A stretch of DNA of 64,000 nucleotides. It comes from Leptolyngbyaceae cyanobacterium clean351 (GTDB lineage: Bacteria; Cyanobacteriota; Cyanobacteriia; DAIDHW01). Under the pieces are notes generated by a model. The model was not told the origin of the DNA, made no database searches, and worked only from the letters and a program-made list of their open reading frames with translations. The DNA lies in the NCBI GenBank assembly GCA_027451865.1, contig DAIDHW010000001.1, positions 207,798 to 271,797 on the forward strand, in the 5' to 3' direction. The position numbers were made by a program, and so were the translations under genes. Positions 8,538-18,649 of this stretch are shown here, piece by piece (position 1 is the stretch's first letter; every line of letters starts with the position of its first letter).

Positions 8538-10097
8538 CTAGGGAGGGGGGGGCCGGCGGGCGTGGGCAGGACAATAGCCGTCCCCACTCACCCGCAGGCC
8601 ACTGAGGGGGGAAGCTTGGTTCCAGCAGCGCTGAGACCGGTAATGCTGGCAGTTAGCACAGGTATTGCCCTCCTCCCGCCAGAGGGCGGTGGAGCTCTGA
8701 ATTAAAAAATCCCGTTGGGACAGTCCCTTCAGTACTAAGTCATCCCCTTGCCAGTGGGCCTCCACTAGACCGGTGTCAGCAAACTGGGCCCAGCGGGTGT
8801 CGCTGGTAATCGTGCTAGGCAGGGTGATGGTAATCATTGTTTCTAGTTCCGTCAGTTCTCCCTCATAACTGACTAGGGTGGGCGGCGGCTGGTGGAATTC
8901 CTCCACCAGGGGTAGATCTAGCAATGCCCCTGCTCTAGGCAGATGCACTTGGTAACGGTTGTAGAGCTCCTCAAGACCCGCCAAGTCCCCAAGATACTCC
9001 GGGGTACCATGGACTAGCACCACATGGCGAGGACGGAGATTGTGAATAAGTTGAGTGGTACCAGGAGCATCCGTATGTTCGGAGAGGAGATAGGTTTCTA
9101 GTCCCCCTGGGGCCCTCTCTAGGCTCAAGACAGGGTATCCGGGTCGCTCAGGGAGGAGGATCAACCAGGCCCGGGGGTGTTGGCGGCAGTAGGCAAGCCA
9201 GGAACTAGTCTTTTCGAGTAAAAAGACTCCCGGCGCTGATCCACTTCCCCCCTGGAGCTCCTGGCGATGGATCCGGGGCCGGACTTTTTGGTCCCAAAAA
9301 AGGGACTGATGGCGGGCAAAGTTTTGTACTGCCGACGGCAATTGAGGGAGAATTTGCACATAGGCATCGCACATGGCAGCGATAGTTGGGTCAACCCAGA
9401 TGTCCAGGTCACGACCTGTAAACAGGTGATGACTGCGCAGAATCATTAAGACTTCCTGGGCCAGCCCCAGGGCCGGGAGGGGCAACATCACCGATTGACC
9501 CTGGGCTAGGGCCAAACTTACTCGCTCGGCAAAATGGTTTTCCTGCTGGCGGCGGTGCAGGTGACGAGCGGTACCGTGGCTGCCCTCAAGGATCAATACA
9601 TCTGGGCGCAAGGGGCGTAATTCCTCTAGGCGCAGCCCATCTACCAGGCGAGTGTTGGACAGGAGAAAGTCCCCCGTGTACATGAGACTGTAAGCCTGGG
9701 GTGGTTCAGTCAAGGACTCAAAACTCAGGCAGAATACTGCTGCCCCTGGGAGGTGGCCAGCCGGGATCAAAACAGCGCTCAACCCCTCCTGGAACTCCAC
9801 TGGGGTGCGCCAAGGCAGAGCCCGACAAAAATCCCAGCCTAGCAGTTGCACCGTTACTTCACTGGCATAAATAGGAATTTGCGGGGCCTGGTAGTGTAGA
9901 GCTAGTAAGCCACGGCTGTGGTCGGCGTGGGCATGGCTGCACAATACCAAGTCCACCTCCGGTAGACGGGGCTCCAGGGGGCTAATATCTGCCAAGCCAC
10001 AGTCTAGGAGAATCCGCCGAGCGCCTACCTCTACTAGTAGACAGACCCCCGCCGAACCATCTCCTAGACCATAGGGCCAACATGCTACACTGACCAT
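8538..10097 (-). CDS. MBL-fold metallo-hydrolase (beta-CASP-like) with C-terminal Cys cluster
   Basis: The N-terminal metallo-beta-lactamase domain carries the dinuclear zinc motif SHAHADHSRG and a later Asp in MYTGDFLLSN. The mid-region resembles the beta-CASP insertion of RNA-processing nucleases, with an HGTPE-type motif near the end. The C-terminal 40 residues hold four cysteines (TCANC, CWNQ, YCPAH), a possible zinc or Fe-S site. From ATG 10097 the protein is 519 aa; AGGGAA lies just before this ATG. A TTG at 10112 would add five residues. RNA or DNA nuclease activity is likely but unproven. Confidence 0.8.
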   Translation of the reverse strand: MVSVACWPYGLGDGSAGVCLLVEVGARRILLDCGLADISPLEPRLPEVDLVLCSHAHADHSRGLLALHYQAPQIPIYASEVTVQLLGWDFCRALPWRTPVEFQEGLSAVLIPAGHLPGAAVFCLSFESLTEPPQAYSLMYTGDFLLSNTRLVDGLRLEELRPLRPDVLILEGSHGTARHLHRRQQENHFAERVSLALAQGQSVMLPLPALGLAQEVLMILRSHHLFTGRDLDIWVDPTIAAMCDAYVQILPQLPSAVQNFARHQSLFWDQKVRPRIHRQELQGGSGSAPGVFLLEKTSSWLAYCRQHPRAWLILLPERPGYPVLSLERAPGGLETYLLSEHTDAPGTTQLIHNLRPRHVVLVHGTPEYLGDLAGLEELYNRYQVHLPRAGALLDLPLVEEFHQPPPTLVSYEGELTELETMITITLPSTITSDTRWAQFADTGLVEAHWQGDDLVLKGLSQRDFLIQSSTALWREEGNTCANCQHYRSQRCWNQASPLSGLRVSGDGYCPAHARRPPPP

Positions 10098-10202
10098 CGA
10101 TTCCCTATGCAAACTGATGCTTGTTCGTCTATGGATCGTAGCAAAGTGAATCCCCCTCGCTCCTGACCCCGTGGGAAAAGCCCTGCGAAACGCCAGCTTT
10201 TG

Positions 10203-11759
10203 ATGAAATCTCTGCGATTGGTGGCAATGGGGGTCGGGATCCTAGTGAGCATGGGAAATTCCTGCCACGCCCAAGGACTCCCCGCTATAAATCCAGACCC
10301 TAATCCCCTGGCCCTGCCCACCCGAGCCCCCCAGGTCCAAGCCCGAATTATCCAGCCGATTTCCCTCGCCCAGGCCCTGGCATTAGCGTTGGCTCATAAC
10401 TTGGACCTGGTGAGGGCCCGTCTAGCCCTTGAGAAAAGTCAGTCGGCCCTACGGGAGGCCCAGGCCATCCTCTATCCGCAGTTCAGTCTAGGGCTGAGGT
10501 ATCGTCGCCGGGAGTCTTTCCAACTCACCCCCTTGCCCAATACGGTTTCTGTCCCCAGTAATTTATCTAGCTCGCAAGCGGTCAATGAGATCCTCAGTAG
10601 TTCGGCTGGTCTTAACAGCATTCTGAATCGGATTGTGGGCGACTTGAGCGCTCAGGGGGGGTCTACCTTGGTTGACCAAACCTTCGGCGGGGTAGCCCTT
10701 AAGTATTCGCTATACACCTCCGGCGGCCGGGCCAATCAAATCCAAGCGGCCCGGAATCAAGTCCTCTACAAGCAACTAGCTCTGGAAACCCAAACTGCCA
10801 ACTTAGTTTTGGCGGTTAAGACGGACTACTACGACCTCCAGAATGCCGATGCTCAGGTCCGCATCCGCCAGGGGGCTGTAGTCAACGCTCAACAAAGCCT
10901 CTACGATGCCCAAGCTCTAGAGCAGACCGGCATCGGCACTCGGTTAGACGTCATTTCTGCTCAAGTGGAGCTATCCAATTCCTTGCAAAGCCTCACTGAC
11001 TCTCTGAGCCGACAGAAGATTGCCCGCCGCCGCCTGTGGACCCTGCTTAACCTTTCCCAGTCGGTTAACCTGGCGGCCTCCGACCCAGTGCAGGTGGCAG
11101 GAACCTGGAACCTGTCCCTGGAAAAAAGCATCGTTGCGGCCTACCAAAACCGCGCCGAGTTGGCTCAACAGTTGGTCCTGATGGGAATTGATGAGGCTGA
11201 CCGCCGGTCTGATCTAGCCACCCTAGGACCACAGGTAGCTCTAGGAGCGAACTACAATGTAAGCAACGACTTTGACCGTGCCAGCACTGGTGACCGATAT
11301 TTATTGAGAGCCGAAGTGAACTGGAAACTGTTCGATGGGGGGGCAGCCCGCGCTAGGGCGGCCCAAGCTCGACAAGCTGAGGCGATTGTCGCCAACGATC
11401 TAGCAGCAGAGCGCAACCTGATTCGCTCTAGTATAGAGCAAGTCTACTATAATCTTGAGGCAGACGCCCAAAATCTCCAAACTTCTCAATTAGCTGTGGC
11501 GGAGGCCAAGGAAGCCCTCCGCCTGGCCCGCCTGAGCTTTGCCGCCGGCCTCAGCACTCAAACTGATGTGATCAGGCAGGAGCAGGCCCTCACCCGGGCG
11601 GAGGGCAACCAGGTAGCAGCGGTGATAAACTATAATATCTCCCTGGCCACTCTCCAACGCCAGGTCGGTCGCTTCCCTAGCTGCCCCCCTCCTCTGCTAG
11701 CGGCTCCGATTACCACCGAGCTTTTGATCCCTGGGGTAGCGCCCCAGGTACCCCACTAA
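10203..11759 (+). CDS. TolC-family outer membrane efflux protein (copy 1)
   Basis: A 518-aa outer membrane factor that would form a trans-periplasmic tunnel for an efflux pump or type I secretion system. The N-terminal MKSLRLVAMGVGILVS is a signal peptide ending near CHAQG. Two OEP repeats rich in heptad-like helices follow, with a strand segment near GGVALKYSLYTSGG. The start is ATG 10203, one codon after a TTG. It is a close paralogue of the next gene, sharing segments such as [15 protein letters not shown]. No pump partner genes lie beside it. Confidence 0.88.
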   Translation: MKSLRLVAMGVGILVSMGNSCHAQGLPAINPDPNPLALPTRAPQVQARIIQPISLAQALALALAHNLDLVRARLALEKSQSALREAQAILYPQFSLGLRYRRRESFQLTPLPNTVSVPSNLSSSQAVNEILSSSAGLNSILNRIVGDLSAQGGSTLVDQTFGGVALKYSLYTSGGRANQIQAARNQVLYKQLALETQTANLVLAVKTDYYDLQNADAQVRIRQGAVVNAQQSLYDAQALEQTGIGTRLDVISAQVELSNSLQSLTDSLSRQKIARRRLWTLLNLSQSVNLAASDPVQVAGTWNLSLEKSIVAAYQNRAELAQQLVLMGIDEADRRSDLATLGPQVALGANYNVSNDFDRASTGDRYLLRAEVNWKLFDGGAARARAAQARQAEAIVANDLAAERNLIRSSIEQVYYNLEADAQNLQTSQLAVAEAKEALRLARLSFAAGLSTQTDVIRQEQALTRAEGNQVAAVINYNISLATLQRQVGRFPSCPPPLLAAPITTELLIPGVAPQVPH

Positions 11760-11865
11760 ACAAGTACCCCACTAAACTTGAGCAAGAGTCCGGTCCATCC
11801 TTGGATAGGTAAAACCCATACCGGCCTACCCGCCATCCTTACGAATAATCGCTATCCTAGGTGAG

Positions 11866-11898
11866 GTTGCCTGCGCAACTTCGGAGCCAGGCTCCGAA
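11866..11898 (+). other. two adjacent hairpins in the leader of TolC copy 2
   Basis: The first hairpin is GTTGC (11866-11870), a 4-base loop and GCAAC (11875-11879). The second is TTCGGAGCC (11880-11888), a single A, and GGCTCCGAA (11890-11898), a near-perfect 19-bp palindrome. There is no T-run after it. It sits 22 bases before the downstream ATG, so it may be an operator or a translational control structure rather than a terminator. Confidence 0.5.
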
Positions 11899-11919
11899 TC
11901 ACCAGAGCCTAAGAATTCT

Positions 11920-13434
11920 ATGAAGTCCTTGCGATTGCTGGCGATTACTGGGGTCAGTATTTTATTTGGCCTGGGGAGACCCTGCGGGGCCCAAACTCCT
12001 CCCTATCTTGATCCTAGTCCTAATCCCTTGGCACTTCCCACCCGACCCCAGGAAGTCCAGGTGCAGGCAATCGAGCCGATCACCCTGGCCCAAGCCGAAG
12101 CCCTGGCCCTGAAAAATAACCTAGCTTTACGCACGGCCTACTTAACCCTTGAGCAAAGTCAATCAGCCCTGAGACAGGCTGAAGCTGCCCTCTACCCGAC
12201 CCTGGGAGTTGAGCTGCTGTACCAGCGGCAAGAATCATTTCAACTAAGCAGTACTAATACCAATTTTTCCAGCTCCTCGGCCCTGGTCTCCAATCTCCTT
12301 AACACAGTTTCGGCTGGGACCGGCTCGACCCTGTTTGATACCGCCAGTGGTACCTTAACCTTGAACTACTCGGTGTATACCTCAGGAGCGCGCTCCAATC
12401 AGATCCGGGCCGCCAAGGACCAGGTCCGTTACAACCAATTGGCCGTAGAGGTTGAAGAGGCAGACCTACTCCTGAGCGTCAAGACAGACTACTACAATCT
12501 CCAGAATGCCGATGCCCAGGTGCGCATCAACCAAGCGGCAGTAGTCAATGCGCAACAAAGTCTCCACGATGCCCAAGCCCAAGAACGGGCTGGGACAGGG
12601 ACCCGGTTCAACGTGCTGCAGGCCCAGGTGCAGTTATCTAACTCCGTTCAAAGTCTCACCAATTCCCTCAGTCAGCAGCAGATTGCCCGTCGCACCTTGT
12701 GGCAACTGCTTAACCTTTCCCAGCTAGTCAATTTGAGTGCTGCTGACCCAGTACAGGTGGTGGGGACCTGGAACTTGTCCTTAGCGCAAAGCATTGTTCT
12801 AGCCGACAAAAATCGGGCCGAACTAGAACAGCAGTTAGTACAAATGGATGTTAGTGAGGCAGACCGTCGGGTAGCCCTAGCCGCCCTGGGTCCCCAGGTG
12901 AATTTAGTGGCTACCTACGGCGTCTCGAATCAGTTTGACACCACCAGTGCCAGTGACAACTACTCCATCCAAGCCAACGTTCAGTGGGAACTGTTTGACG
13001 GGGGAGCGGCGCGGGCCCGGGCTGCTCAAGCCGAGAAAAGTAAAGAGATCGCCGCCGCCAACTTCGCCACAACTCGTAATCAGATTCGCTTTAATATAGA
13101 GCAGGCTTACTATAATCTCCAGGCAGATGCCCAGAACATCCAGACCTCAGCCCTAGCGGTACAGCAGGCCCAGGAAGCCCTCAGGCTAGCTCGGCTGCGC
13201 TTCCAGGCCGGGGTCGGCACCCAAACCGATGTAATCAATCAGGAGGCAGCCCTGACCCAGGCCCTGGGAAACCAGGTAGCAGCAATAATTGGCTACAACA
13301 TCTCTATCGCCACCCTAGAGCGGGAAGTCAGTAACTTAGCCCCGCTCCAGGCTGCACCGGCTAACCTGCCCAGCCTAACTCCAGTACCCGGGTCGGATAG
13401 TTATCCTATCCCGGGGGCGGTCACTCCTCCCTAA
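11920..13434 (+). CDS. TolC-family outer membrane efflux protein (copy 2)
   Basis: Second outer membrane factor (504 aa), in tandem with and closely similar to the preceding gene. Both open MKSLRL, both have a signal peptide, and both share the NPLALPTR segment and the internal repeats ending in QTDVI. This copy has a shorter loop after residue 100. The C terminus is proline-rich. A tandem duplication is the simplest origin. Its stop shares the tetranucleotide CTAA with the convergent sir stop. Confidence 0.88.
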   Translation: MKSLRLLAITGVSILFGLGRPCGAQTPPYLDPSPNPLALPTRPQEVQVQAIEPITLAQAEALALKNNLALRTAYLTLEQSQSALRQAEAALYPTLGVELLYQRQESFQLSSTNTNFSSSSALVSNLLNTVSAGTGSTLFDTASGTLTLNYSVYTSGARSNQIRAAKDQVRYNQLAVEVEEADLLLSVKTDYYNLQNADAQVRINQAAVVNAQQSLHDAQAQERAGTGTRFNVLQAQVQLSNSVQSLTNSLSQQQIARRTLWQLLNLSQLVNLSAADPVQVVGTWNLSLAQSIVLADKNRAELEQQLVQMDVSEADRRVALAALGPQVNLVATYGVSNQFDTTSASDNYSIQANVQWELFDGGAARARAAQAEKSKEIAAANFATTRNQIRFNIEQAYYNLQADAQNIQTSALAVQQAQEALRLARLRFQAGVGTQTDVINQEAALTQALGNQVAAIIGYNISIATLEREVSNLAPLQAAPANLPSLTPVPGSDSYPIPGAVTPP

Positions 13435-15158
13435 GACCGGCCACCAGGGCAAGCACCCGAAGCGTAAACCGCTTGGCCAAGACCATACTGGGCAGCAAAC
13501 TGGCTGATGGCATCCATGCCTACCCGGTGGCAAAAGTCCCCAAAACTCTCTTCCAGTTCCCGAGCTTGGCGGAAGTAAACCAAAACCGGCTCCAGAGTGG
13601 TCTCCAATGCCTCCAAGTCCATACGCTCTTGATAAATTTGGGCTAGGCGGGTTTGGGCAGGGGAAGCTCCAAGCCATACCTGGTAGCTGTCTGGACCAAC
13701 ACCAACCAACGCTAACTCGGCCAGGTAGGGCCGAGCACACCCGTTGGGACAACCAGTGACCCGCACCACTAGACCTTCATCGCCCAGACTGAGGGTCCCC
13801 ATCAGGCCGCGCAGCCGCTCGAGGATTCTGGGGATGACTCGCTCAGCCTCAGTGATGGCCAGACCACAGGTGGGCAGGGCTGGGCAGGCCATGGCCAGTC
13901 TTTCCAGGGAGTCTACCGTCTCCTTTACCCCGGCTCCCCTAAGGAGAGCCCGAATAGCCGCTTGGTCTTGGGGGTCGACTTCTGCCAGGATCAGGTTTTG
14001 GTGAGGCGTAAGGTAAAGGGGTAACTGGTATTGACTAACAATCTGTCGCAGGGCAGTTTTCAACTGACAGCCCTCCTGGTCCAGGATGCGGCCATTGGCG
14101 ATCGGCAGTCCCAGAAACAGCTTTCCGTCCCCCTGGGGGTGCCACCCCAGGAAATCTAGGTAGCGCCACTCGGGCAGAGGCCGAGGGGCTTCCAGGGGCC
14201 GGCCAAGGTTACGCTCGACCTCAGCTTTAAACCGTTCCAAGCCCCAATCTTCGACCAGATACTTCATCCGGGCCCGGCGCCGGTCGGTGCGGTCTCCGTA
14301 GTCCCGTTGAGTAGTAACGACTGACTGCACCAGGTCGTAGATATCAGGTCCCGGAACAAACCCTAGGGGGTCCGCCAGCCGCGGGAAAGTCTCCTCCTTG
14401 CCGTGGGTCCGGCCCATGCCCCCACCCACGTACACATTAAACCCCTCTAGGTCTCCCCGGGCATTGGTTAGGACCACTAGGCCCAGGTCTTGGGATAACA
14501 GGTCGACGGAATTATCCCCCGGCACCGTAACCGCAATCTTGAACTTACGAGGCAGGTAGTAAGTACCGTAGAGGGGGCCTTCAGACTTAGCTTCGGCAGA
14601 GATAGACTTTTCCCCATCTAGCCAGATCTCGTAGTAGGCGCCGGTTTCCGGAGTTAACAGGTTAGCTACCTGCTCGGCATAGTGGCGGGCCAGGTCGTAC
14701 TCAGGCCGGCGGCGGTAGGGCGCTGGGGGGCACATAACGTTGCGGTTGAGGTCACCGCAGGCGCCCAGGGTAGACCCCATACTGGTGATAATCGCTTGGA
14801 TAACTGTTTTCAGGTCTCGTTTAAGGACTCCGTGGATCTGAAACCCCTGGCGAGTGGTAGCCCGTAGGGTATGGTTGCCGTACTGGTCTGCCAAGCTATC
14901 TAGGGTCAGGTAAAGCTGGGGAGGGATAAACCCCCCGGGACTACGGGTACGCAGCATAAACTGGTAGTCTTTAGCCTGACCCTTTTGCCGGTGGTCTCGG
15001 TAGTCCTGCTGGTAGGAACCGTGAAACTTGAGGATTTGCAGACCATCCTCGCTAAAGCAAGGGGTATCCTGCAGCAGCTCGGTAGCTACCGGCTCTCGCA
15101 GGGATTGACTACGTTCTTTGATGCCCTCGACTTTACTGGGCTGACGGGAGAGAGCCAT
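13431..15158 (-). CDS. sir: ferredoxin-sulfite reductase
   Basis: The siroheme/[4Fe-4S] enzyme that reduces sulfite to sulfide with electrons from ferredoxin in assimilatory sulfur metabolism. The 575-aa protein has the two nitrite/sulfite reductase half-domains ([10 protein letters not shown] near the front). The cluster ligands are CPALPTC and [11 protein letters not shown] near the C terminus. ATG 15158 ([16 protein letters not shown]) is preferred over an upstream in-frame ATG at 15206, because the added 16 residues are not family-like. Ferredoxin-nitrite reductase is the main alternative, but the N-terminal VEGIKERS block favours Sir. Confidence 0.9.
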   Translation of the reverse strand: MALSRQPSKVEGIKERSQSLREPVATELLQDTPCFSEDGLQILKFHGSYQQDYRDHRQKGQAKDYQFMLRTRSPGGFIPPQLYLTLDSLADQYGNHTLRATTRQGFQIHGVLKRDLKTVIQAIITSMGSTLGACGDLNRNVMCPPAPYRRRPEYDLARHYAEQVANLLTPETGAYYEIWLDGEKSISAEAKSEGPLYGTYYLPRKFKIAVTVPGDNSVDLLSQDLGLVVLTNARGDLEGFNVYVGGGMGRTHGKEETFPRLADPLGFVPGPDIYDLVQSVVTTQRDYGDRTDRRRARMKYLVEDWGLERFKAEVERNLGRPLEAPRPLPEWRYLDFLGWHPQGDGKLFLGLPIANGRILDQEGCQLKTALRQIVSQYQLPLYLTPHQNLILAEVDPQDQAAIRALLRGAGVKETVDSLERLAMACPALPTCGLAITEAERVIPRILERLRGLMGTLSLGDEGLVVRVTGCPNGCARPYLAELALVGVGPDSYQVWLGASPAQTRLAQIYQERMDLEALETTLEPVLVYFRQARELEESFGDFCHRVGMDAISQFAAQYGLGQAVYASGACPGGRS

Positions 15159-15273
15159 GGCAAATAATTCTGGCGCGTGGGTGAGGGTTTCTTTGGGGAT
15201 TCCCATTAATTTCGAGCGGAAAACCGCCGATCTCCCTAATGTATCATCCCAGCTCGGGTCCCCGCCAGAAAAT

Positions 15274-15290
15274 TAAGATTAAGAATCTTA
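15274..15290. promoter_or_regulatory. AT-rich inverted repeat upstream of sir
   Basis: TAAGATT and AATCTTA flank a 3-base centre between speA and sir, about 115 bp before the sir ATG. A dyad of this kind is typical of an operator, for example for a LysR-type sulfur or nitrogen regulator. It is too weak to be a convincing terminator for an upstream transcript. Confidence 0.3.
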
Positions 15291-15297
15291 GCTAGCT

Positions 15298-17247
15298 TCA
15301 GGTCGGGCTACTTAGGTAGGTGTAACTGTGTAGGGAGCGCTCGTAGGTCTGCAGCAGCAGTTGAGCTTCGGCGATCGTAATCCGCTGCTCATGGAGGGCT
15401 AGTTCGGTTTGCTGACGAATGCTCTCAACCAAATCCTCAGCATCATACTGGACGTAGCCTAGGACCTCCCGCACCGTATCCCCTTTGACCACCTGTTCGA
15501 TGTGGTAACCCTTGGGGGTAAGGTGGATGTGTACGGCATTGGTATCACCGAAAAGATTATGGAGATTGCCCATAATCTCCTGGTAAGCGCCCCCCAAAAA
15601 CATCCCCAGGTAGTAGGGCTGACCGGGAATAAGAGGATGCAGCTCCAACAAGGACTTGACATCCTTCAGGTCAATAAACTTGTCGATCTTGCCGTCACTA
15701 TCACAGGTAAGGTCCGCTAGGGTACCCCGGCAGGTTGGTTCCTGGTCAAGGCGGTGGATAGGCATGATCGGGAAGAGTTGATCAATTGCCCAGCTGTCGG
15801 GGGCCGACTGAAATACCGATAGGTTAATGTAGTAAACCGAGGCCATGACCTTCTCTAGGTCCTCTAGATCATCGGGGACGTAGTCCTGCTGGCGGACAAT
15901 GTGAAGGATCCGATGACAGCAAGCCCAGTACAATCGCTCGGCCTTGGCCCGCTCCCGCAGGCTAAAATAACCTAGGTTAAATGAGCCAATGGCCTCATCC
16001 TTAAACTGGGTAGCATCATGGTACATTTCCTGATAGTTGTCAGGAGTGATGGACTGGTAGGTGTCGTAGAGGTTACGGATAATCAGGTGCTCCTCGGCTT
16101 GGACTGGCTCAGGCACCCCCGTAGGCACCTCCCCGGTACCGAGGACGTCAAACACCAAGACCGACTGATGGGACGCAATGGCCCGCCCACTCTCACTTAC
16201 CAGGGTGGGCACCGGCAGACTATGCTCGGCGCAAGCCTCCTTGATCTCGGCTACCACGTCGTTAGCATAATTCTGTACGTTGTAGTTTTTGGAGGCGTAG
16301 AAGTTAGTCTTAGAGCCGTCGTAGTCTACGCCTAGGCCACCTCCCACATCTAGGTACTGCATGTTGGCGCCGAGGCGGGCTAACTCCACGTACACCTGAC
16401 TAGCCTCCCCGAGGGCGTCCTTGAGGACTCGAATATCCGCCACCTGGGAGCCAATGTGGAAGTGCAGCAGCTGCAGGCTGTCAACCATTGATGCCTGGGT
16501 CAGGCGCTCGACGGCGGTCAGGATTTCTGGGATGGTCAGACCGAATTTAGCTCGGTCCCCCACAGACCCCCCCCAACGGCCCATACCCCTAGTGCTGAGT
16601 TTGGCCCGCACCCCTAGGGTGGGTTTGATGCCCAGGGATTGACTAACTTGGATCACCAGGTCCACTTCCGCTAACTGTTCTAGGACGATGATCGGGGTTT
16701 GGCCCAGGCGCTGAGCTAAAACTGCCGTTTCGATGTATTCACGGTCCTTGTAGCCATTACAAACGAGCAGGGCACCGGGGGTTTTCAGGCTAGCCAGAGC
16801 AATCATGAGCTCTGGCTTTGACCCGGCCTCCAAGCCGAATTGGTGCCTCTCCCCAAATTTGACCAGGCTTTCGACCAGGTGACGCTGCTGATTGCACTTG
16901 ACGGGAAATACACCCCGGTAGACTCCTGGGTAGTTATAGCGAGCAATTGCCTTGGCGAAGGCGGCATTGAGCCGTTCAATCCGGTCCTCAAGGATGTCTG
17001 AGAAGCGGATCAGCAGGGGAAGGTCCAGGTTGCGCTGCTGCAGGGCTTGCACTAGCTCAAACAGGTCTAGGGAACCCCCCCGGTCCCCCTGAGGGGAAAC
17101 AGTAACGTGACCAGCCCCATTGATGGAAAAGTAGGGGTCTCCCCAGCCTTGAATGCGGTAGAGCTCCTCACTGCGCTCAATGCTCCAGGAGCTAGGGACG
17201 CCGGAACCGACCAGGGACTCTGGAGGAAGCACGGATCGATGGATCAT
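15298..17247 (-). CDS. speA: biosynthetic arginine decarboxylase
   Basis: A PLP fold-III decarboxylase (649 aa) that converts arginine to agmatine, the first step of polyamine synthesis. The PLP lysine lies in FPVKCNQQ near residue 115. The HFHIGSQ and DVGGGLGVDYDG phosphate-binding motifs are present, as is the C-terminal block typical of SpeA. Length fits the family. It starts at ATG 17247, 42 bp after the mcdB-like stop. A deoxyhypusine-synthase-like gene at 43.9 kb may act later in polyamine metabolism. Confidence 0.95.
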   Translation of the reverse strand: MIHRSVLPPESLVGSGVPSSWSIERSEELYRIQGWGDPYFSINGAGHVTVSPQGDRGGSLDLFELVQALQQRNLDLPLLIRFSDILEDRIERLNAAFAKAIARYNYPGVYRGVFPVKCNQQRHLVESLVKFGERHQFGLEAGSKPELMIALASLKTPGALLVCNGYKDREYIETAVLAQRLGQTPIIVLEQLAEVDLVIQVSQSLGIKPTLGVRAKLSTRGMGRWGGSVGDRAKFGLTIPEILTAVERLTQASMVDSLQLLHFHIGSQVADIRVLKDALGEASQVYVELARLGANMQYLDVGGGLGVDYDGSKTNFYASKNYNVQNYANDVVAEIKEACAEHSLPVPTLVSESGRAIASHQSVLVFDVLGTGEVPTGVPEPVQAEEHLIIRNLYDTYQSITPDNYQEMYHDATQFKDEAIGSFNLGYFSLRERAKAERLYWACCHRILHIVRQQDYVPDDLEDLEKVMASVYYINLSVFQSAPDSWAIDQLFPIMPIHRLDQEPTCRGTLADLTCDSDGKIDKFIDLKDVKSLLELHPLIPGQPYYLGMFLGGAYQEIMGNLHNLFGDTNAVHIHLTPKGYHIEQVVKGDTVREVLGYVQYDAEDLVESIRQQTELALHEQRITIAEAQLLLQTYERSLHSYTYLSSPT

Positions 17248-17289
17248 GGCGGTAGAAACTCCCTGAAAAAGGCAAAGGAGGCCCGGGGA

Positions 17290-17550
17290 CTAAAGCAGCC
17301 AAGTGGCAAGGTCAGGGACGGCTGGGACGGGGGAGGAGGCTTCAGGTTGGCTTTGCCTCCGGGCCGTGTCGATAATCTCTTGCAGTAGGTCTGGGCGACG
17401 CTTACACACCTGGTAGGCCGCCTGCAAAAAAGCTTCACGACTCACCCGAGACTGGCTCAAGAATAGCACCATCGGGTCAGTCGGAGGGGGGGGTAAAGGG
17501 GTAGACCGGCTAGGGGATCGGCGTTGCAAACGGTCTAGGGCATCGGCCAC
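17290..17550 (-). CDS. probable carboxysome-positioning adaptor McdB
   Basis: An 86-aa protein directly downstream of the McdA-like ATPase, with the two coding regions overlapping by 16 bp. Residues 1-27 are proline/serine-rich and probably disordered. Residues 28-66 look helical (REAFLQAAYQV, LLQEIIDTARRQ). The last 20 residues are again proline-rich and end TWLL. A tryptophan within the last four residues is, to my knowledge, a hallmark of McdB, which couples McdA to the carboxysome. Sequence similarity alone would not reveal this; the call rests on position, small size, disorder and the terminal Trp. Confidence 0.6.
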   Translation of the reverse strand: MADALDRLQRRSPSRSTPLPPPPTDPMVLFLSQSRVSREAFLQAAYQVCKRRPDLLQEIIDTARRQSQPEASSPVPAVPDLATWLL

Positions 17551-18314
17551 AGGTATTTCCTTTGGAGTATATCTACCACTACGGTTAGGGGGTGCTCAAG
17601 GTCTGGGTAACCAATCTCGCTGAGAGTTGTTCCCAAGTCCATGGCTTTTTTGAACTGTTCGGATTCCAGCATGGAGGGCAGCAAGGGGGCAGGGGCCGCC
17701 TGCTCCCGCATGATTTCCACGCTGCGGCGGCTCTGGGAGGCTTGGGTGCGACCGATCCAACGGTCTCGGAAGGGAATTACCCCGGTCACCTGGCCTTCAC
17801 AGCCTCCATCCTGCTGGAGCCGGTTAATCAGGTCTAGAGTTCTCATCATCGAGTTCACCCCTTTACTAGAGGCCTCAGCCGGGATCAGCACCTCCTGGGC
17901 TGCTCCTAGGGCTGTCAGGCAAACCTGAGACCGCTGGGGGGGAGCATCAATGACACAGACATCAAATTTTTGCTGGATAGTTTGCAATCGTCGCTTCAGC
18001 ACCGTAGCCCCCATACCGCTGTCTGCCAAGAACACCTGGGCCTCATCTAGAGCGTCGGAGGCTGGCATCAAGGAAAGATGGGCAGAAATAGGATAAATTC
18101 CCTGGTGAGGTGGCACCTGCTGCCTGAGCACCTCGAGGAGAGTCGGGGCCTGGGGAAACTCCTCCCAATTCAAGTAAAAAGTCAAGCTTGCCTGGGGGTC
18201 GGCATCAACCATCAAAACTCGCCGGCCGCAGCGGGCCAAATAGCGACCGAGCAAGGTGGCAGTAGTGGTTTTGCCTTGACCCCCGGCCAGGGAAGCACAG
18301 GTAATAGTCAACAC
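17535..18314 (-). CDS. ParA-family ATPase, probable McdA
   Basis: A 259-aa ParA/MinD-type ATPase (GTG start). The P-loop reads SLAGGQGKTTT: Lys15 is the Walker A lysine, but position 10, where ParA proteins carry the signature lysine of the deviant Walker A, is Ala. Walker B is VCVIDAPP. Loss of the signature lysine with a GGQGKTT core is, from memory, typical of the cyanobacterial carboxysome-positioning ATPase McdA, which has Ser there in Synechococcus elongatus. The overlapping downstream gene fits McdB. Plasmid or chromosome ParA is the alternative, but no ParB is nearby. Confidence 0.7.
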   Translation of the reverse strand: MLTITCASLAGGQGKTTTATLLGRYLARCGRRVLMVDADPQASLTFYLNWEEFPQAPTLLEVLRQQVPPHQGIYPISAHLSLMPASDALDEAQVFLADSGMGATVLKRRLQTIQQKFDVCVIDAPPQRSQVCLTALGAAQEVLIPAEASSKGVNSMMRTLDLINRLQQDGGCEGQVTGVIPFRDRWIGRTQASQSRRSVEIMREQAAPAPLLPSMLESEQFKKAMDLGTTLSEIGYPDLEHPLTVVVDILQRKYLWPMP

Positions 18315-18337
18315 TCTATCAGAGGGAGCTAGCCTAG

Positions 18338-18649
18338 TTACTCAAGGTTGGGGTCGGGCAAACCCTTGGGTAGCTGCTCAGCCTCAGGACAGTTATCCGA
18401 GACCAAGGGTTCTGACCAACCGCGCGGGACAGAAGCTAACTTCTGACTGACGGCACTGATGCTATCGAGGCGGACCATTTCCTCCCAGGAGGACACCTCA
18501 TCGTCGTCCTCCATTTCGTAGCGCAAAATCACCACATCTCCCTCTACACCAACGATGCGAGCCCGTTCGATCCAGCGCTGTTGGTCCCGCAGGAAGATAT
18601 ACACTTCACGACAATCATCACAGAGCTGATGAATCTTGCGATGTAGCAT
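18338..18649 (-). CDS. conserved cyanobacterial protein (DUF6679-like)
   Basis: A 103-aa soluble protein from ATG 18649. The core, with [17 protein letters not shown], an acidic [17 protein letters not shown] block and QKLASVPR, looks like a short beta-barrel domain conserved across cyanobacteria; I believe the family is DUF6679. Function is unknown. A longer frame from 18775 lies inside fni and gives a proline-rich, non-family extension. The first 32 bp overlap the 3' end of fni, suggesting coupled translation. Confidence 0.7.
   Translation of the reverse strand: MLHRKIHQLCDDCREVYIFLRDQQRWIERARIVGVEGDVVILRYEMEDDDEVSSWEEMVRLDSISAVSQKLASVPRGWSEPLVSDNCPEAEQLPKGLPDPNLE

Noticed and set aside
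15274-15290. Terminator for speA
   Set aside because: The stem is AT-rich with a 3-base centre and no T-run, and it lies upstream of sir rather than after speA in the transcription direction. Kept only as a possible operator.
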